From JANYBT01 sp038211475 (GTDB lineage: Bacteria; Acidobacteriota; Terriglobia; Terriglobales; Acidobacteriaceae), in the NCBI GenBank assembly GCA_038211475.1, contig JBBQVN010000063.1, positions 1 through 19,524 of the forward strand: a stretch of DNA of 19,524 nucleotides. The letters run 5' to 3'. The notes beneath the pieces were generated by a model. It ran no database searches. It had not been told where the DNA came from and saw nothing but the letters and a program-made list of their open reading frames with translations. This document shows positions 8,626-15,418 of this stretch, piece after piece. A program made the position numbers and the translations under genes. Within the stretch, counting starts at the first letter, position 1. Every line of letters starts with the position of its first letter.

Positions 8626-8640
8626 TTCCCAATTTGGGAA
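8626..8640. promoter_or_regulatory. 15-bp palindrome in the mbfA promoter (candidate operator)
   Basis: ttcccaa-t-ttgggaa is a perfect 7-bp inverted repeat around one base. It occupies the -35 to -10 interval of the predicted mbfA promoter, where a bound repressor would block polymerase. MbfA genes elsewhere are iron-controlled (for example by Irr in rhizobia), but this sequence does not obviously match a Fur or ICE box, so the regulator is unknown. Confidence 0.5.
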
Positions 8641-8647
8641 ACCCAGC

Positions 8648-8653
8648 TACAAT
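8648..8653 (+). promoter_or_regulatory. Predicted -10 element of mbfA
   Basis: TACAAT, one mismatch from TATAAT, lies 26 bp before the mbfA start codon. No good -35 lies 16-18 bp upstream, where the 15-bp palindrome sits. That fits a promoter needing an activator bound at the upstream GTGA-N6-TCAC site. Confidence 0.5.
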
Positions 8654-8678
8654 CGTGAGTCGTACTTCAGGAGGCGGG

Positions 8679-9635
8679 ATGGCACGAAAGTTTAAGGACT
8701 TGTCAGAGCGCGAGATCCTGGCGCTCGCAATCACTTCGGAAGAAGAGGACGGCCGAGTGTATGGCGACTTCGCCGACGGATTGCGCGAGACCTATCCCGG
8801 CACGGCCAAGCTGTTTGAGGAAATGCGCGAGGAGGAGTCGAACCACCGCACCCAGTTGATTGACACGTACCGCGAACGCTTCGGCGAACACATCCCACTC
8901 ATCCGGCGGCAGGACGTCAAAGGCTTTATTCAGCGCAAGCCGCTGTGGCTGGTGCGCCCACTTCCCATTGCGGCGGTACGGAAGCAGGCCGAAACGATGG
9001 AGCTAGAAACCCGGCGCTTCTACGAGCGCGCCATCGAACAGGTGACCGACGCGGGCATCCGCAAGCTGCTTGGCGACCTGGCCGAGGCGGAGCGGCAGCA
9101 CCAAAACGCGGCGGAATCTCTGGAAGCCACCATAACTCCGGATATCGCGCAAAAGGAAGAAGCGGCGGAGCGGCGTTTGTTTCTACTGCAGATTGTGCAG
9201 CCCGGTCTGGCGGGGCTGATGGATGGCTCGGTTTCCACCTTGGCGCCGGTATTCGCGGCGGCGCTCGCCACTCGCAGCAGTTGGGATGCATTTCTGGTGG
9301 GCTTGGCGGCCTCCATCGGCGCCGGCATCTCGATGGGTTTTGCCGAAGCGCTCTCCGATGATGGCTCGCTGACCGGACGCGGACATCCCTGGCTACGCGG
9401 CGCGGTGAGCGGTTTGATGACCGCGGCCGGCGGCATTGGACACACCTTGCCGTTTTTGATCCGCGACTTTCGCTATGCGATGGGGGTTGCCATGGTGGTC
9501 GTGATGGTGGAGTTGGCCCTGATCAGCTATATCCGCCATCGCTATATGGACACACCATTCCTCTCCGCCGCGTTTCAAGTGGTGGTCGGAGGACTGCTGG
9601 TGTTTGCGACCGGCATCCTGATTGGTAGTTCCTAG
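8679..9635 (+). CDS. mbfA: Erythrin-VIT1 membrane iron exporter (MbfA-like)
   Basis: The start is the ATG after aggagg (8670-8674); an in-frame TTG at 8634 lies inside the promoter palindrome and is rejected. The 318-residue product has an N-terminal ferritin-like (rubrerythrin/erythrin) domain of about residues 5-150, with two E-x2-H motifs (E53-H56 in EEESNH, E138-H141 in AERQH) plus Glu residues near 21-22 and 108-110 that can complete a diiron site. The C-terminal part, about 165-318, is a VIT1/CCC1-type transporter domain with several membrane spans (LVGLAASIGAGISMGFAEALSDDG, MGVAMVVVMVELALISYI, VVVGGLLVFATGILIG). The family (MbfA in Agrobacterium and Bradyrhizobium) exports Fe(II) across the inner membrane and protects against iron and peroxide stress. 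It is monocistronic and convergent with the next gene, 17 nt apart. Confidence 0.9.
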   Translation: MARKFKDLSEREILALAITSEEEDGRVYGDFADGLRETYPGTAKLFEEMREEESNHRTQLIDTYRERFGEHIPLIRRQDVKGFIQRKPLWLVRPLPIAAVRKQAETMELETRRFYERAIEQVTDAGIRKLLGDLAEAERQHQNAAESLEATITPDIAQKEEAAERRLFLLQIVQPGLAGLMDGSVSTLAPVFAAALATRSSWDAFLVGLAASIGAGISMGFAEALSDDGSLTGRGHPWLRGAVSGLMTAAGGIGHTLPFLIRDFRYAMGVAMVVVMVELALISYIRHRYMDTPFLSAAFQVVVGGLLVFATGILIGSS

Positions 9636-9652
9636 ACGGCAGCGAAAAAAGT

Positions 9653-11161
9653 TTACCCGTAGTAGCGGAAATCCTTCCAGAACTCTGGCCAACTCTTGCG
9701 CATACCGCGGCACACAAAAATATCGGGATGGTCCTGAGTCTCTTCGTTCTCGATGCCATACGGGTTGCCAGTGTGCCCGGCCAATTCACAGGAAGAGAAA
9801 ATCTCGTCGCGTTTGCCTTGGCTCAGTCCGATGACGATCAGCGTCTGGGGCGGAGGATTACCATAGCCGCGCTCCCAAAACGAATTGACTCCACTGATCG
9901 GGGTGGGAAGTCCATATTGTGGGCCGTAAAGTGCAATGGCGCCAGCTTCCCCGTAATTGGCGCCGAGAACGCCCAGATGTTCGCGTTCGGCCGCGGGCAG
10001 GGAATCGCGAATCTGGGCAACTGTGCGAGCTAGTTCGGGCCAACCGAGTTCCTCTCGATAGTCTCCATTAATTTTGGACGCGAACGTGAACCAGGCCGAG
10101 TTAATCGGAGCAATCGGCAACGTGACTGCTGAAGTAAGGCTGATGGTCAGCAGCAATAGAGCCCAAGCCGCGACTCGAACCAGGTTGGCCGGGGCACGGC
10201 CCATCTGCGCCAGTTTCTGCTCCAGCCACACCGCGCCCGCGGCATACAACATCGGATAGGCTCCGGCCAGGTAATAGGCACGGGCCTTGATTAGGCAATA
10301 GATGACCAGGGGGACTAGGTACATCCACGCCAGCATGCGGTAGCGCTTACCCTCTTTGGCAATCAGGCAATAGTAGAGACCAGGGAGCCAGATGATCACC
10401 GCGGAAAGTTTGAGTTGGTCGGGAAGGAAACTCTGAGTGCGGCCGATGCGGGTGTCGCGGGCGTGAATGTGTCGCAGGAAGTCTAGCGAAATGAAGTGAT
10501 GCTGGATCTGCCAGAGCAGGTTGGGAAACCAGATGAGCAATGAAAGTGCCACTCCAAACCACAGCCATTTACTCAACAGATATTTGCGAACCGGTGTCAG
10601 CACCACTGCGGCGACTACTCCAGCCACGAAAAACGCGATGTTGTACTTGGCCATTGCACCCAGGCCGATAGCCGCGCCGATCCCCAGCCACCAGCGCGCA
10701 TCTTCAGACTTGAGCAGACGGACGATGCAGTAAGCGGTCAGGACCCAGGCTAAGTAGTCGAAGGCGACATATTGCATCATCACCCCGCCAGCAATGGCAA
10801 ACGAAGTTGCTGCGGCTACGGCCACCAGTTGGGCGCCGCGACGTCCGCCCAGGTCGCGAGTCATCAACCCAGTGAGCACCAGGGTAGCGGCGGTCGCCAC
10901 GCCCGCAAAAAAACGAAAGCCGCGAAGGCTGGTACCAAAGAACTCCAGCGAGAGTCGGCCGAAGAATGGCGTCATCGGCGGATAGGCCACATAGCCCCAG
11001 GCCAGGTGGCGGGCATCGTCCAGCGTCGCCAACTCATCACGTTGGAAACCGTATTTGCCGTCGGTCACCAGGTGCAGAAGGACCATAGCCACAGCGATCC
11101 CGACCAGCATTTCTAGATCGCCAGTCGAATCATGGACACCATCGGTCGAGGATTCATGCAT
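9653..11161 (-). CDS. GT39-type integral membrane glycosyltransferase (ArnT/PMT-like)
   Basis: Polytopic inner-membrane protein of the GT-C fold, expected to transfer a sugar from a polyprenyl-phosphate donor to a periplasmic acceptor. After the first membrane helix comes the conserved loop YGFQRDELATLDDARHLAWGYVAYPPMTPF, whose R-D-E (D42/E43 from the chosen start) is the usual catalytic signature. Around ten hydrophobic segments follow, then a soluble C-terminal domain of about 150 residues (EELGWPELARTVAQIRDSLPAAEREHLGVLGANYGEAGAIALYG). The ATG at 11161 gives 502 residues; the frame extends upstream to 11296 with non-membrane, Arg-rich sequence, and an ATG at 11110 is also possible. No start has a convincing Shine-Dalgarno. 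No partner gene indicates the acceptor. Confidence 0.82.
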   Translation of the reverse strand: MHESSTDGVHDSTGDLEMLVGIAVAMVLLHLVTDGKYGFQRDELATLDDARHLAWGYVAYPPMTPFFGRLSLEFFGTSLRGFRFFAGVATAATLVLTGLMTRDLGGRRGAQLVAVAAATSFAIAGGVMMQYVAFDYLAWVLTAYCIVRLLKSEDARWWLGIGAAIGLGAMAKYNIAFFVAGVVAAVVLTPVRKYLLSKWLWFGVALSLLIWFPNLLWQIQHHFISLDFLRHIHARDTRIGRTQSFLPDQLKLSAVIIWLPGLYYCLIAKEGKRYRMLAWMYLVPLVIYCLIKARAYYLAGAYPMLYAAGAVWLEQKLAQMGRAPANLVRVAAWALLLLTISLTSAVTLPIAPINSAWFTFASKINGDYREELGWPELARTVAQIRDSLPAAEREHLGVLGANYGEAGAIALYGPQYGLPTPISGVNSFWERGYGNPPPQTLIVIGLSQGKRDEIFSSCELAGHTGNPYGIENEETQDHPDIFVCRGMRKSWPEFWKDFRYYG

Positions 11162-11340
11162 GACGCAGATGATAGCGGAAGTCGACTGTCCGTTCTTGCT
11201 GTATTGAAGAAAGCGCTCAGCCTCCCTGCATTGCCACGTCCTCCGCCGCTGGCTAATCTCGAAGGACATGTATGACCAACAGTCATCTAATCGCATAGGC
11301 CAGCGTCATCGCTGCCCTCATAAACGAATTGAAGATGCTA

Positions 11341-11370
11341 TTGCCATCTGCGCTTGATGTAGGTTATTGT
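11341..11370 (+). promoter_or_regulatory. Possible promoter of the TetR-Rieske-amidohydrolase operon
   Basis: TTGCCA (11341-11346, five of six matches to the -35 consensus), an 18-bp spacer and TATTGT (11365-11370, four of six) lie about 20 bp before the chosen TetR start. The match is only moderate. I see no clear TetR-type palindrome overlapping it. Confidence 0.35.
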
Positions 11371-11389
11371 GCTGACTCCAGGTCATTCC

Positions 11390-12136
11390 ATGGCAGGTGT
11401 CTCGACCAGCGCGATCACTCCTCCGCAATACCGTCGGCATCCGACGCAACGCCCTCGTTCGGAAGGAAAGCGGTTGCTCATCTTGGAGAGCGCGATGCGG
11501 CACTTTGCCGAACACGGCTATCACGCCGCCCGCATGAGTGACATCGCCAGCGGACTCGACATTGCCAAGGGCTCGATTTTCCAGCACTTCAAAAGCAAAG
11601 ACGGCCTCTTCTTCGAAGTTTACAAAAAGGCAGTACGCTCGTTCCCGCCTTATCTCGATGCCCCCGCCGAAGTTCTGCAGAGAGGTTTCTTCGAAACCCT
11701 GCGGTACTGGCTGGCGCGCACCAATCAGATGTTGCAGGAAAACTGGGTGCCCTACCGTATTTACCTCATCGGCAACTATGGGACGGACCTGGTGCTGCGG
11801 CGCGAGATCAATCGTTTTCTGGTCGCCGAAGATCCTTATGGGTGGGCCGCCTTCGTGCACTATGGCGTGAGTCGCGGCGACCTGCGCAACGACCTCGATG
11901 TCGAGATGATCGTCTCGATTCTGGAATGGACCATGGACCGCTTTCAGGACGCCTTGCTCACCGAGGCCCTCGACCCCGGCCTGTTCCGCCGGCACGGGCA
12001 AGTGCTGGAAAAGAAAGAAGCTCGTATTCAGCAGTTCCTGGATGTGTTACAGCGGGCGATTGGCACATCCACTGTCGAAGCAAAGCGGCCCAACCAAACT
12101 TCGAAGTTACGGGAACCGAAAAGGAAGCAGCGATGA
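11390..12136 (+). CDS. TetR/AcrR family transcriptional regulator
   Basis: One-component repressor. The DNA-binding domain is at about residues 25-75: LLILESAMRHFAEHGYHAARMSDIASGLDIAKGSIFQHFKSKDGLFFEVY is a textbook TetR helix-turn-helix, with an unusual Ile-Phe-Gln-His-Phe in place of the common LYYHF/YYHF. The ligand-binding half has long helices (LQENWVPYRIYLIGNYGTDLVLRREINRFLV) and a final basic tail. The length is 248 from the ATG at 11390; a GTG at 11369 is an alternative. The stop overlaps the Rieske oxygenase start as ATGA, so it is the first gene of the operon and most likely senses a substrate or product of the two downstream enzymes. Confidence 0.88.
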   Translation: MAGVSTSAITPPQYRRHPTQRPRSEGKRLLILESAMRHFAEHGYHAARMSDIASGLDIAKGSIFQHFKSKDGLFFEVYKKAVRSFPPYLDAPAEVLQRGFFETLRYWLARTNQMLQENWVPYRIYLIGNYGTDLVLRREINRFLVAEDPYGWAAFVHYGVSRGDLRNDLDVEMIVSILEWTMDRFQDALLTEALDPGLFRRHGQVLEKKEARIQQFLDVLQRAIGTSTVEAKRPNQTSKLREPKRKQR

Positions 12137-13251
12137 TTACGAATCAGTCCGTACAGCAGATTCTGCATAGCTACAACGATCAGGCGAGATTGGACGAAGC
12201 CTTCACTATTCCGGGCCCCTGGTATGTGGATGATCGAATTGCAGAGTTAGAGCGTCAAAGTGTCTTCAGCAAGAGCTGGCAACTGGTGGCCCGCCTGGAG
12301 CAGGTCGAGCAGGCAGGCCAATTCGTGCGCGCTGAAGTGGCGGGAGAACCCTTGGTTGTGGTGCGCGGCAACGACGGGTTGCTGCGTGCGTTCTACAATG
12401 TCTGCCGCCACCACGCTGCTGCCGTCGTTACCGAGCCGTGCGGGCACGCCGACATCCTGCAATGTCCTTATCATGGATGGAAATATGGACTGGATGGCTC
12501 GCTCAAGGGCATGCCTGAATTCGACGGAGTGAAGAACTTCGATCGTGCGGCAAATGGGCTGGCGCCGGTCGAAGTAGCAACTTGGGAGAACTTCGTCTTC
12601 GTCAACCTCGATCCCGAAGCTGGCCCTTTGCACAGTTTTTTGGGTGGGCTGGTATCGCGAGCCGCTCCCCTGGGTCTGGGCAAGCTCCATTTCTTCGCGC
12701 GCAAAGTTTACGACCTGCACTGCAACTGGAAAGTATTCATCGATAATTATCTCGACGGCGGATATCACGTCCCTCACCTGCACAAGGCGCTCAGTTCGGT
12801 TCTCGAATATAAGGAATATACGATCGAAACCGAAGACCGCTATTGCCTGCAGTCCAGTCCCATGGTGGTATCCACCGAAGACGCGGCCACCGGGGCCACT
12901 CGCCGCGGCGACCGGGCCTGGTACTTCTACCAATATCCCAATCTCATGATCAACCACTACGCCGGTTACATGGACACCAACCTGGCTTTGCCCCTCGATG
13001 TGGACCACTGCCGCGTGATCTTTGATTTTTACTTCAGCGATGTCAGCGAAGCAGCGCGCGAGTATAACGAACAGTCGATCGCAGTCGGTGATCGCGTACA
13101 GGGCGAGGATCTCGGTATATGCGAAGACGTGCAACGCGGCCTGAAGTCGCGAGCCTATGGCGCAGGCCGGTTATCGGTGCGGCGCGAGGCAGGCGAGCAG
13201 TTGTTTCATCGTTTGTTGGCCCATGACTTGAAGCGCGGCATCGCTCGGTGA
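12133..13251 (+). CDS. Rieske non-heme iron oxygenase, alpha subunit (choline-monooxygenase-like)
   Basis: Ring-hydroxylating-type oxygenase. The Rieske [2Fe-2S] centre is C91-x-H93 (NVCRHH) with C111-x2-H114 (CPYHGWKYGLDGSL). The mononuclear iron site is in DNYLDGGYHVPHLH (H212 and H217), with D332 in EDVQRGL as the likely third ligand. The phrases CPYHGWKYGLDGSL and NYLDGGYHVPHLHKAL are closest, in my memory, to the plant choline monooxygenase branch, so a quaternary amine or small carboxylate is as likely a substrate as an aromatic. It starts at the ATG after aaggaag, overlapping the TetR stop; the open frame upstream to 11842 overlaps TetR and is not used. It has 372 residues. No reductase or beta subunit is encoded nearby, so electrons must come from elsewhere. 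Confidence 0.88.
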   Translation: MITNQSVQQILHSYNDQARLDEAFTIPGPWYVDDRIAELERQSVFSKSWQLVARLEQVEQAGQFVRAEVAGEPLVVVRGNDGLLRAFYNVCRHHAAAVVTEPCGHADILQCPYHGWKYGLDGSLKGMPEFDGVKNFDRAANGLAPVEVATWENFVFVNLDPEAGPLHSFLGGLVSRAAPLGLGKLHFFARKVYDLHCNWKVFIDNYLDGGYHVPHLHKALSSVLEYKEYTIETEDRYCLQSSPMVVSTEDAATGATRRGDRAWYFYQYPNLMINHYAGYMDTNLALPLDVDHCRVIFDFYFSDVSEAAREYNEQSIAVGDRVQGEDLGICEDVQRGLKSRAYGAGRLSVRREAGEQLFHRLLAHDLKRGIAR

Positions 13252-13302
13252 TCCCGGGCTCGCTTGCGGGATGTCGAAACTCAACTCAGGATGGGAAGGC
13301 TC

Positions 13303-14595
13303 ATGAAAAATATTCTTGCGGGCGTTCTGCTGCTGTGCACTGCCGCATCGGCCCAGGTCACCGCCATCAAAGCCGGACGATTAGTGGATCCCGATGACGG
13401 CTCCGTCCTGACCCGCCAGATCATTCTCATTCGTGACCGCAAAATCGCAGCCGTGGGTCCGGACCTGACCATTCCGGCGGACGCCCGAGTGATCGATCTC
13501 TCTGATAAGACAGTTCTGCCTGGTCTGATTGACTGCCACACTCATGTAGCGGATGGCCAAGTCGGTGGCGATCCCATCAACGTGTTAAGAAAGACCGCCT
13601 CGCAAATCGCTCTGGAGTCGGTGTCGAATGCGCGCAAAATGCTGGAGTCGGGATTCACCACCGTGCGCGATGTCGGCACGTACCGCGCCCTCAACGACAT
13701 CGCCCTGCGCGATGCCATAGCGAAGGGCCAGATCGTCGGTCCCCGGATGTTCGTCGCTGGCGCCTACATCACCATCACCGGCGGAGCGGGCGCGATGACC
13801 GGGATGGCGCCTGACATTCAGTTGCCCTGGGACCTGCACTACGGCGAGGCCAACAGTCCTTGGGAAGTGCGGCAAAAAGTTCGCCTGCTGGCTCACAATG
13901 GCGTCGATGTCATCAAAGTGTTGTCCACCGGGGCGGTCCTCGCTCACGGAAGCAATCCCAGTTCGGTGGAGTTCACTCCCGAAGAGTTGCAGGCCGCGGT
14001 GGACGAGGCGCGCGCCTTCGGTTTGCGGGTCGCATCTCATGCCCATGCTGCGGAGGGCATCAAAAATGCCATTCGCGCCGGCGTCGCTTCCGTCGAACAC
14101 GCCACCTCGATTGACGACGAGGGCATTGCGCTGGCCAAGCAGCACGGCACTTACCTCGACATGGATATCTATGACGAAGAGTGCATCCAGGAAGACGGCA
14201 AGAAGGGCAGCATGCCAGCGGACTTTTTGCAGCACGATGCAGCCCTCGGCCAGCAGCAGCGCGACAATTTTCGCAAGGCGGTGAAGGCCGGCGTGAAGAT
14301 GGCCTTCGGTACGGACGCCGGCGTGTGCCCCTATGGCTCCAGCGGGAAGCAGTTTGCGTTCATGGTCAAGTACGGCATGACGCCCATGCAGGCCATCCAG
14401 GCGGCCACCAGTTCGGCAGCCGACTTGTTGGGGAAATCCAGCGAACTGGGTTCCATCAAGCCCGGCAAGTACGCGGATATCATCGCGGTTGCAGGCGATC
14501 CGCTGGCCGATGTCAGCGTGCTGGAAAAAGTTGAGTTCGTAATGAAAGATGGCGAGGTATACAAACAGCAAGGTATCGCTGCTTGCTCGCACTAA
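13303..14595 (+). CDS. Secreted metal-dependent amidohydrolase (prolidase/imidazolonepropionase-like)
   Basis: The start chosen is the ATG after ggaagg; it begins a clean signal peptide (MKNILAGVLLLCTAASAQ), whereas the upstream GTG/TTG-type start at 13264 would bury it. The 430-residue product is an amidohydrolase-superfamily TIM barrel with all metal ligands visible: H79-x-H81 (DCHTHV), K205 (VIKVLSTGAV, likely carbamylated), H246 (ASHAHA), H266 (VEHAT) and D338 (FGTDAG). A beta-sandwich brackets the barrel (AGRLVDPDDGSV..., ending KPGKYADIIAVAGDPLADV). Relatives cleave Xaa-Pro dipeptides, imidazolones or lactam/amide bonds in the periplasm. It lies 51 nt after the oxygenase and is probably cotranscribed, so the substrate may be an amide processed before or after the oxygenase step. 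Confidence 0.9.
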   Translation: MKNILAGVLLLCTAASAQVTAIKAGRLVDPDDGSVLTRQIILIRDRKIAAVGPDLTIPADARVIDLSDKTVLPGLIDCHTHVADGQVGGDPINVLRKTASQIALESVSNARKMLESGFTTVRDVGTYRALNDIALRDAIAKGQIVGPRMFVAGAYITITGGAGAMTGMAPDIQLPWDLHYGEANSPWEVRQKVRLLAHNGVDVIKVLSTGAVLAHGSNPSSVEFTPEELQAAVDEARAFGLRVASHAHAAEGIKNAIRAGVASVEHATSIDDEGIALAKQHGTYLDMDIYDEECIQEDGKKGSMPADFLQHDAALGQQQRDNFRKAVKAGVKMAFGTDAGVCPYGSSGKQFAFMVKYGMTPMQAIQAATSSAADLLGKSSELGSIKPGKYADIIAVAGDPLADVSVLEKVEFVMKDGEVYKQQGIAACSH

Positions 14596-14712
14596 CACGC
14601 GGTCGCCGCCTAAGTGTCGGTGTGCAGACGGCTTGCCGCAGAATTTCGGACGGTTCCGATCCTAACGTCGCTGGTTGAGCCATCGGTGGGTGTGCCGATC
14701 CTGACGGTGTTG

Positions 14713-14860
14713 AAGGTGCCGATGTATTTGAAGGTGCGGTTGGTGTGAAGGCGCCGTTGCTGAGGAAGATGCCGTTGTTGGATAAGGTGTTGGTGTTCGA
14801 GAGGGTGCCGTTGTTGGACAAGATGCCGTTGCTGGAGAAAGTGCCGTTGGTGTGAAGATG
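14713..14860. repeat. 18-nt degenerate tandem repeat array, about 8 units
   Basis: Successive units begin at 14713, 14731, 14748, 14766, 14784, 14802, 14820 and 14838. Six are 18 nt and two (14731 and 14838) are 17 nt, both ending ggtgtg. The consensus is aaggtgccgttgttggag. The best pair of units is agatgccgttg at 14767 and 14821. Read on the minus strand, the units give a hexapeptide like S-N-N-G-T-L. The array ends at aagatg followed by T8. Because units are diverged it is an old expansion, not a recent slippage product. Confidence 0.85.
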
Positions 14861-14880
14861 TTTTTTTTCGAGGAGTCTCG

Positions 14881-14936
14881 AGCCTGGCCCGCCGCTGGGG
14901 AGCGGCTGTGTGGGGTATGTAGGAGGAGGCCAGGCT
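14881..14936. ncRNA. Nested hairpin element, candidate structured RNA
   Basis: The outer 9-bp stem agcctggcc / ggccaggct (14881-14889 with 14928-14936) encloses a second hairpin, gccgct-gggg-agcggc (14891-14906), and a G-rich single-stranded segment (tgtgtggggtatgtaggagga). It sits between the repeat array and the ferredoxin operators, upstream of the likely ferredoxin promoter. It may be the end of an upstream transcript, a small RNA, or a dispersed repeat. The strand is not determined. Confidence 0.4.
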
Positions 14937-14999
14937 TAGGGTCGTTTAATTGCCTTCTCTAGTATGTGTCCTTTATAAGCTGCCTCCGGTGGCTTGGCT

Positions 15000-15013
15000 G
15001 TGACGGCCGTCAC
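15000..15013. promoter_or_regulatory. CRP/FNR-like operator 1 upstream of ferredoxin
   Basis: GTGACGGCCGTCAC is a perfect 14-bp palindrome, preceded by T so that it matches TGTGA-N6-TCAC. Its centre is 121.5 bp before the ferredoxin ATG and exactly 43 bp (about four helical turns) from operator 2, so two dimers would bind on the same face of the DNA. Confidence 0.6.
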
Positions 15014-15042
15014 CTGTCATTGTGCGCCCATACCAACGTTAT

Positions 15043-15056
15043 GTGATCGGGGTCAC
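15043..15056. promoter_or_regulatory. CRP/FNR-like operator 2 upstream of ferredoxin
   Basis: GTGATCGGGGTCAC, preceded by T (TGTGA-N6-TCAC). The centre (15049.5) lies 78.5 bp before the ferredoxin ATG. If it works as a class II site centred at -41.5, transcription would start near 15091 and the weak TAAGGT at 15080-15085 would be the -10; this is a guess. Confidence 0.6.
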
Positions 15057-15127
15057 GGCCGCCTTACCGTCCCCAGCCGTAAGGTGGAAATGAGCATTTC
15101 ATCCATCTTTCGTTTCCGAGGAGCTTC

Positions 15128-15382
15128 ATGGCTTACGTCATCACCGATACCTGCATTAAGGATTTTCTCTGTGTCGAGGTTTGCCCCACCGATTGCATCC
15201 ATCCCAAGGTAGACGAGCCGGGCTTCGATGCGGCGACGCAACTCTACGTCGATCCCGAGGGCTGCATTGACTGCGGGGCTTGCGTTCCGGTGTGCACCTC
15301 TGACTCGGTGAAGGTCGGCGACGAACTGGAAGAGAACGAGAAACACTTCCTCGAAAGCAACGCCGCCTACTACATCCACTAG
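15128..15382 (+). CDS. Ferredoxin, 7Fe/8Fe type
   Basis: Small electron carrier of 84 residues with two iron-sulfur cluster motifs. The first is C9-x5-C15-x3-C19-P with C23 (CIKDFLCVEVCPTDC). The second is C46-x2-C49-x2-C52-x3-C56 (CIDCGACVPVC). The overall form MAYVITDxC...CVEVCPxDCIHPK...YVDPExCIDCGACVPVC is the FdxA-like family, where the first motif usually ligates a [3Fe-4S] or [4Fe-4S] cluster and the second a [4Fe-4S]. Two oddities: the first loop has five residues instead of the usual seven, and the final Cys is followed by Thr rather than Pro. A gaggag Shine-Dalgarno precedes the ATG. It lies behind two CRP/FNR-like operators and is followed after 36 nt by a DUF2252 gene, probably cotranscribed. 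Confidence 0.92.
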   Translation: MAYVITDTCIKDFLCVEVCPTDCIHPKVDEPGFDAATQLYVDPEGCIDCGACVPVCTSDSVKVGDELEENEKHFLESNAAYYIH

Positions 15383-15418
15383 GCAGGCTAAAATGGCTGC
15401 GCCGTGTAGGAGCAGCCA

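Larger units (their letters stand above)
14596..15127. other. 532-nt intergenic region with repeats, hairpin and operators
   Basis: No convincing gene. From left to right it holds an unremarkable 117 nt, the 18-nt tandem repeat array (14713-14860) ending in eight T, a nested hairpin (14881-14936), then two CRP/FNR-like palindromes and the ferredoxin leader with its ribosome binding site. A minus-strand open frame through the repeat encodes NNGTL-like repeats and runs antisense into the amidohydrolase; I do not accept it as a gene. Confidence 0.7.

Noticed and set aside
11842..12132. N-terminal extension of the Rieske oxygenase back to 11842
   Set aside because: It would overlap the TetR gene by about 295 bp with Arg/Pro-rich sequence; the ATG at 12133 has a ribosome binding site and matches the family N-terminus.
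12247..13134. Minus-strand open frame (295 codons) antisense to the Rieske oxygenase
   Set aside because: It lies entirely within a well-supported enzyme gene and has no domain of its own.
13585..14598. Long minus-strand open frame (337 codons) antisense to the amidohydrolase
   Set aside because: The plus strand has all amidohydrolase metal ligands; the antisense product has no plausible motif or ribosome binding site.
14513..14821. Minus-strand frame encoding NNGTL-type repeats
   Set aside because: It arises from the 18-nt repeat array read in frame, lacks a ribosome binding site, and runs antisense into the amidohydrolase; kept only as a repeat observation.
14713..14860. CRISPR array
   Set aside because: Units are adjacent 18-nt repeats without unique spacers, and there are no cas genes; the same holds for 19086-19156.
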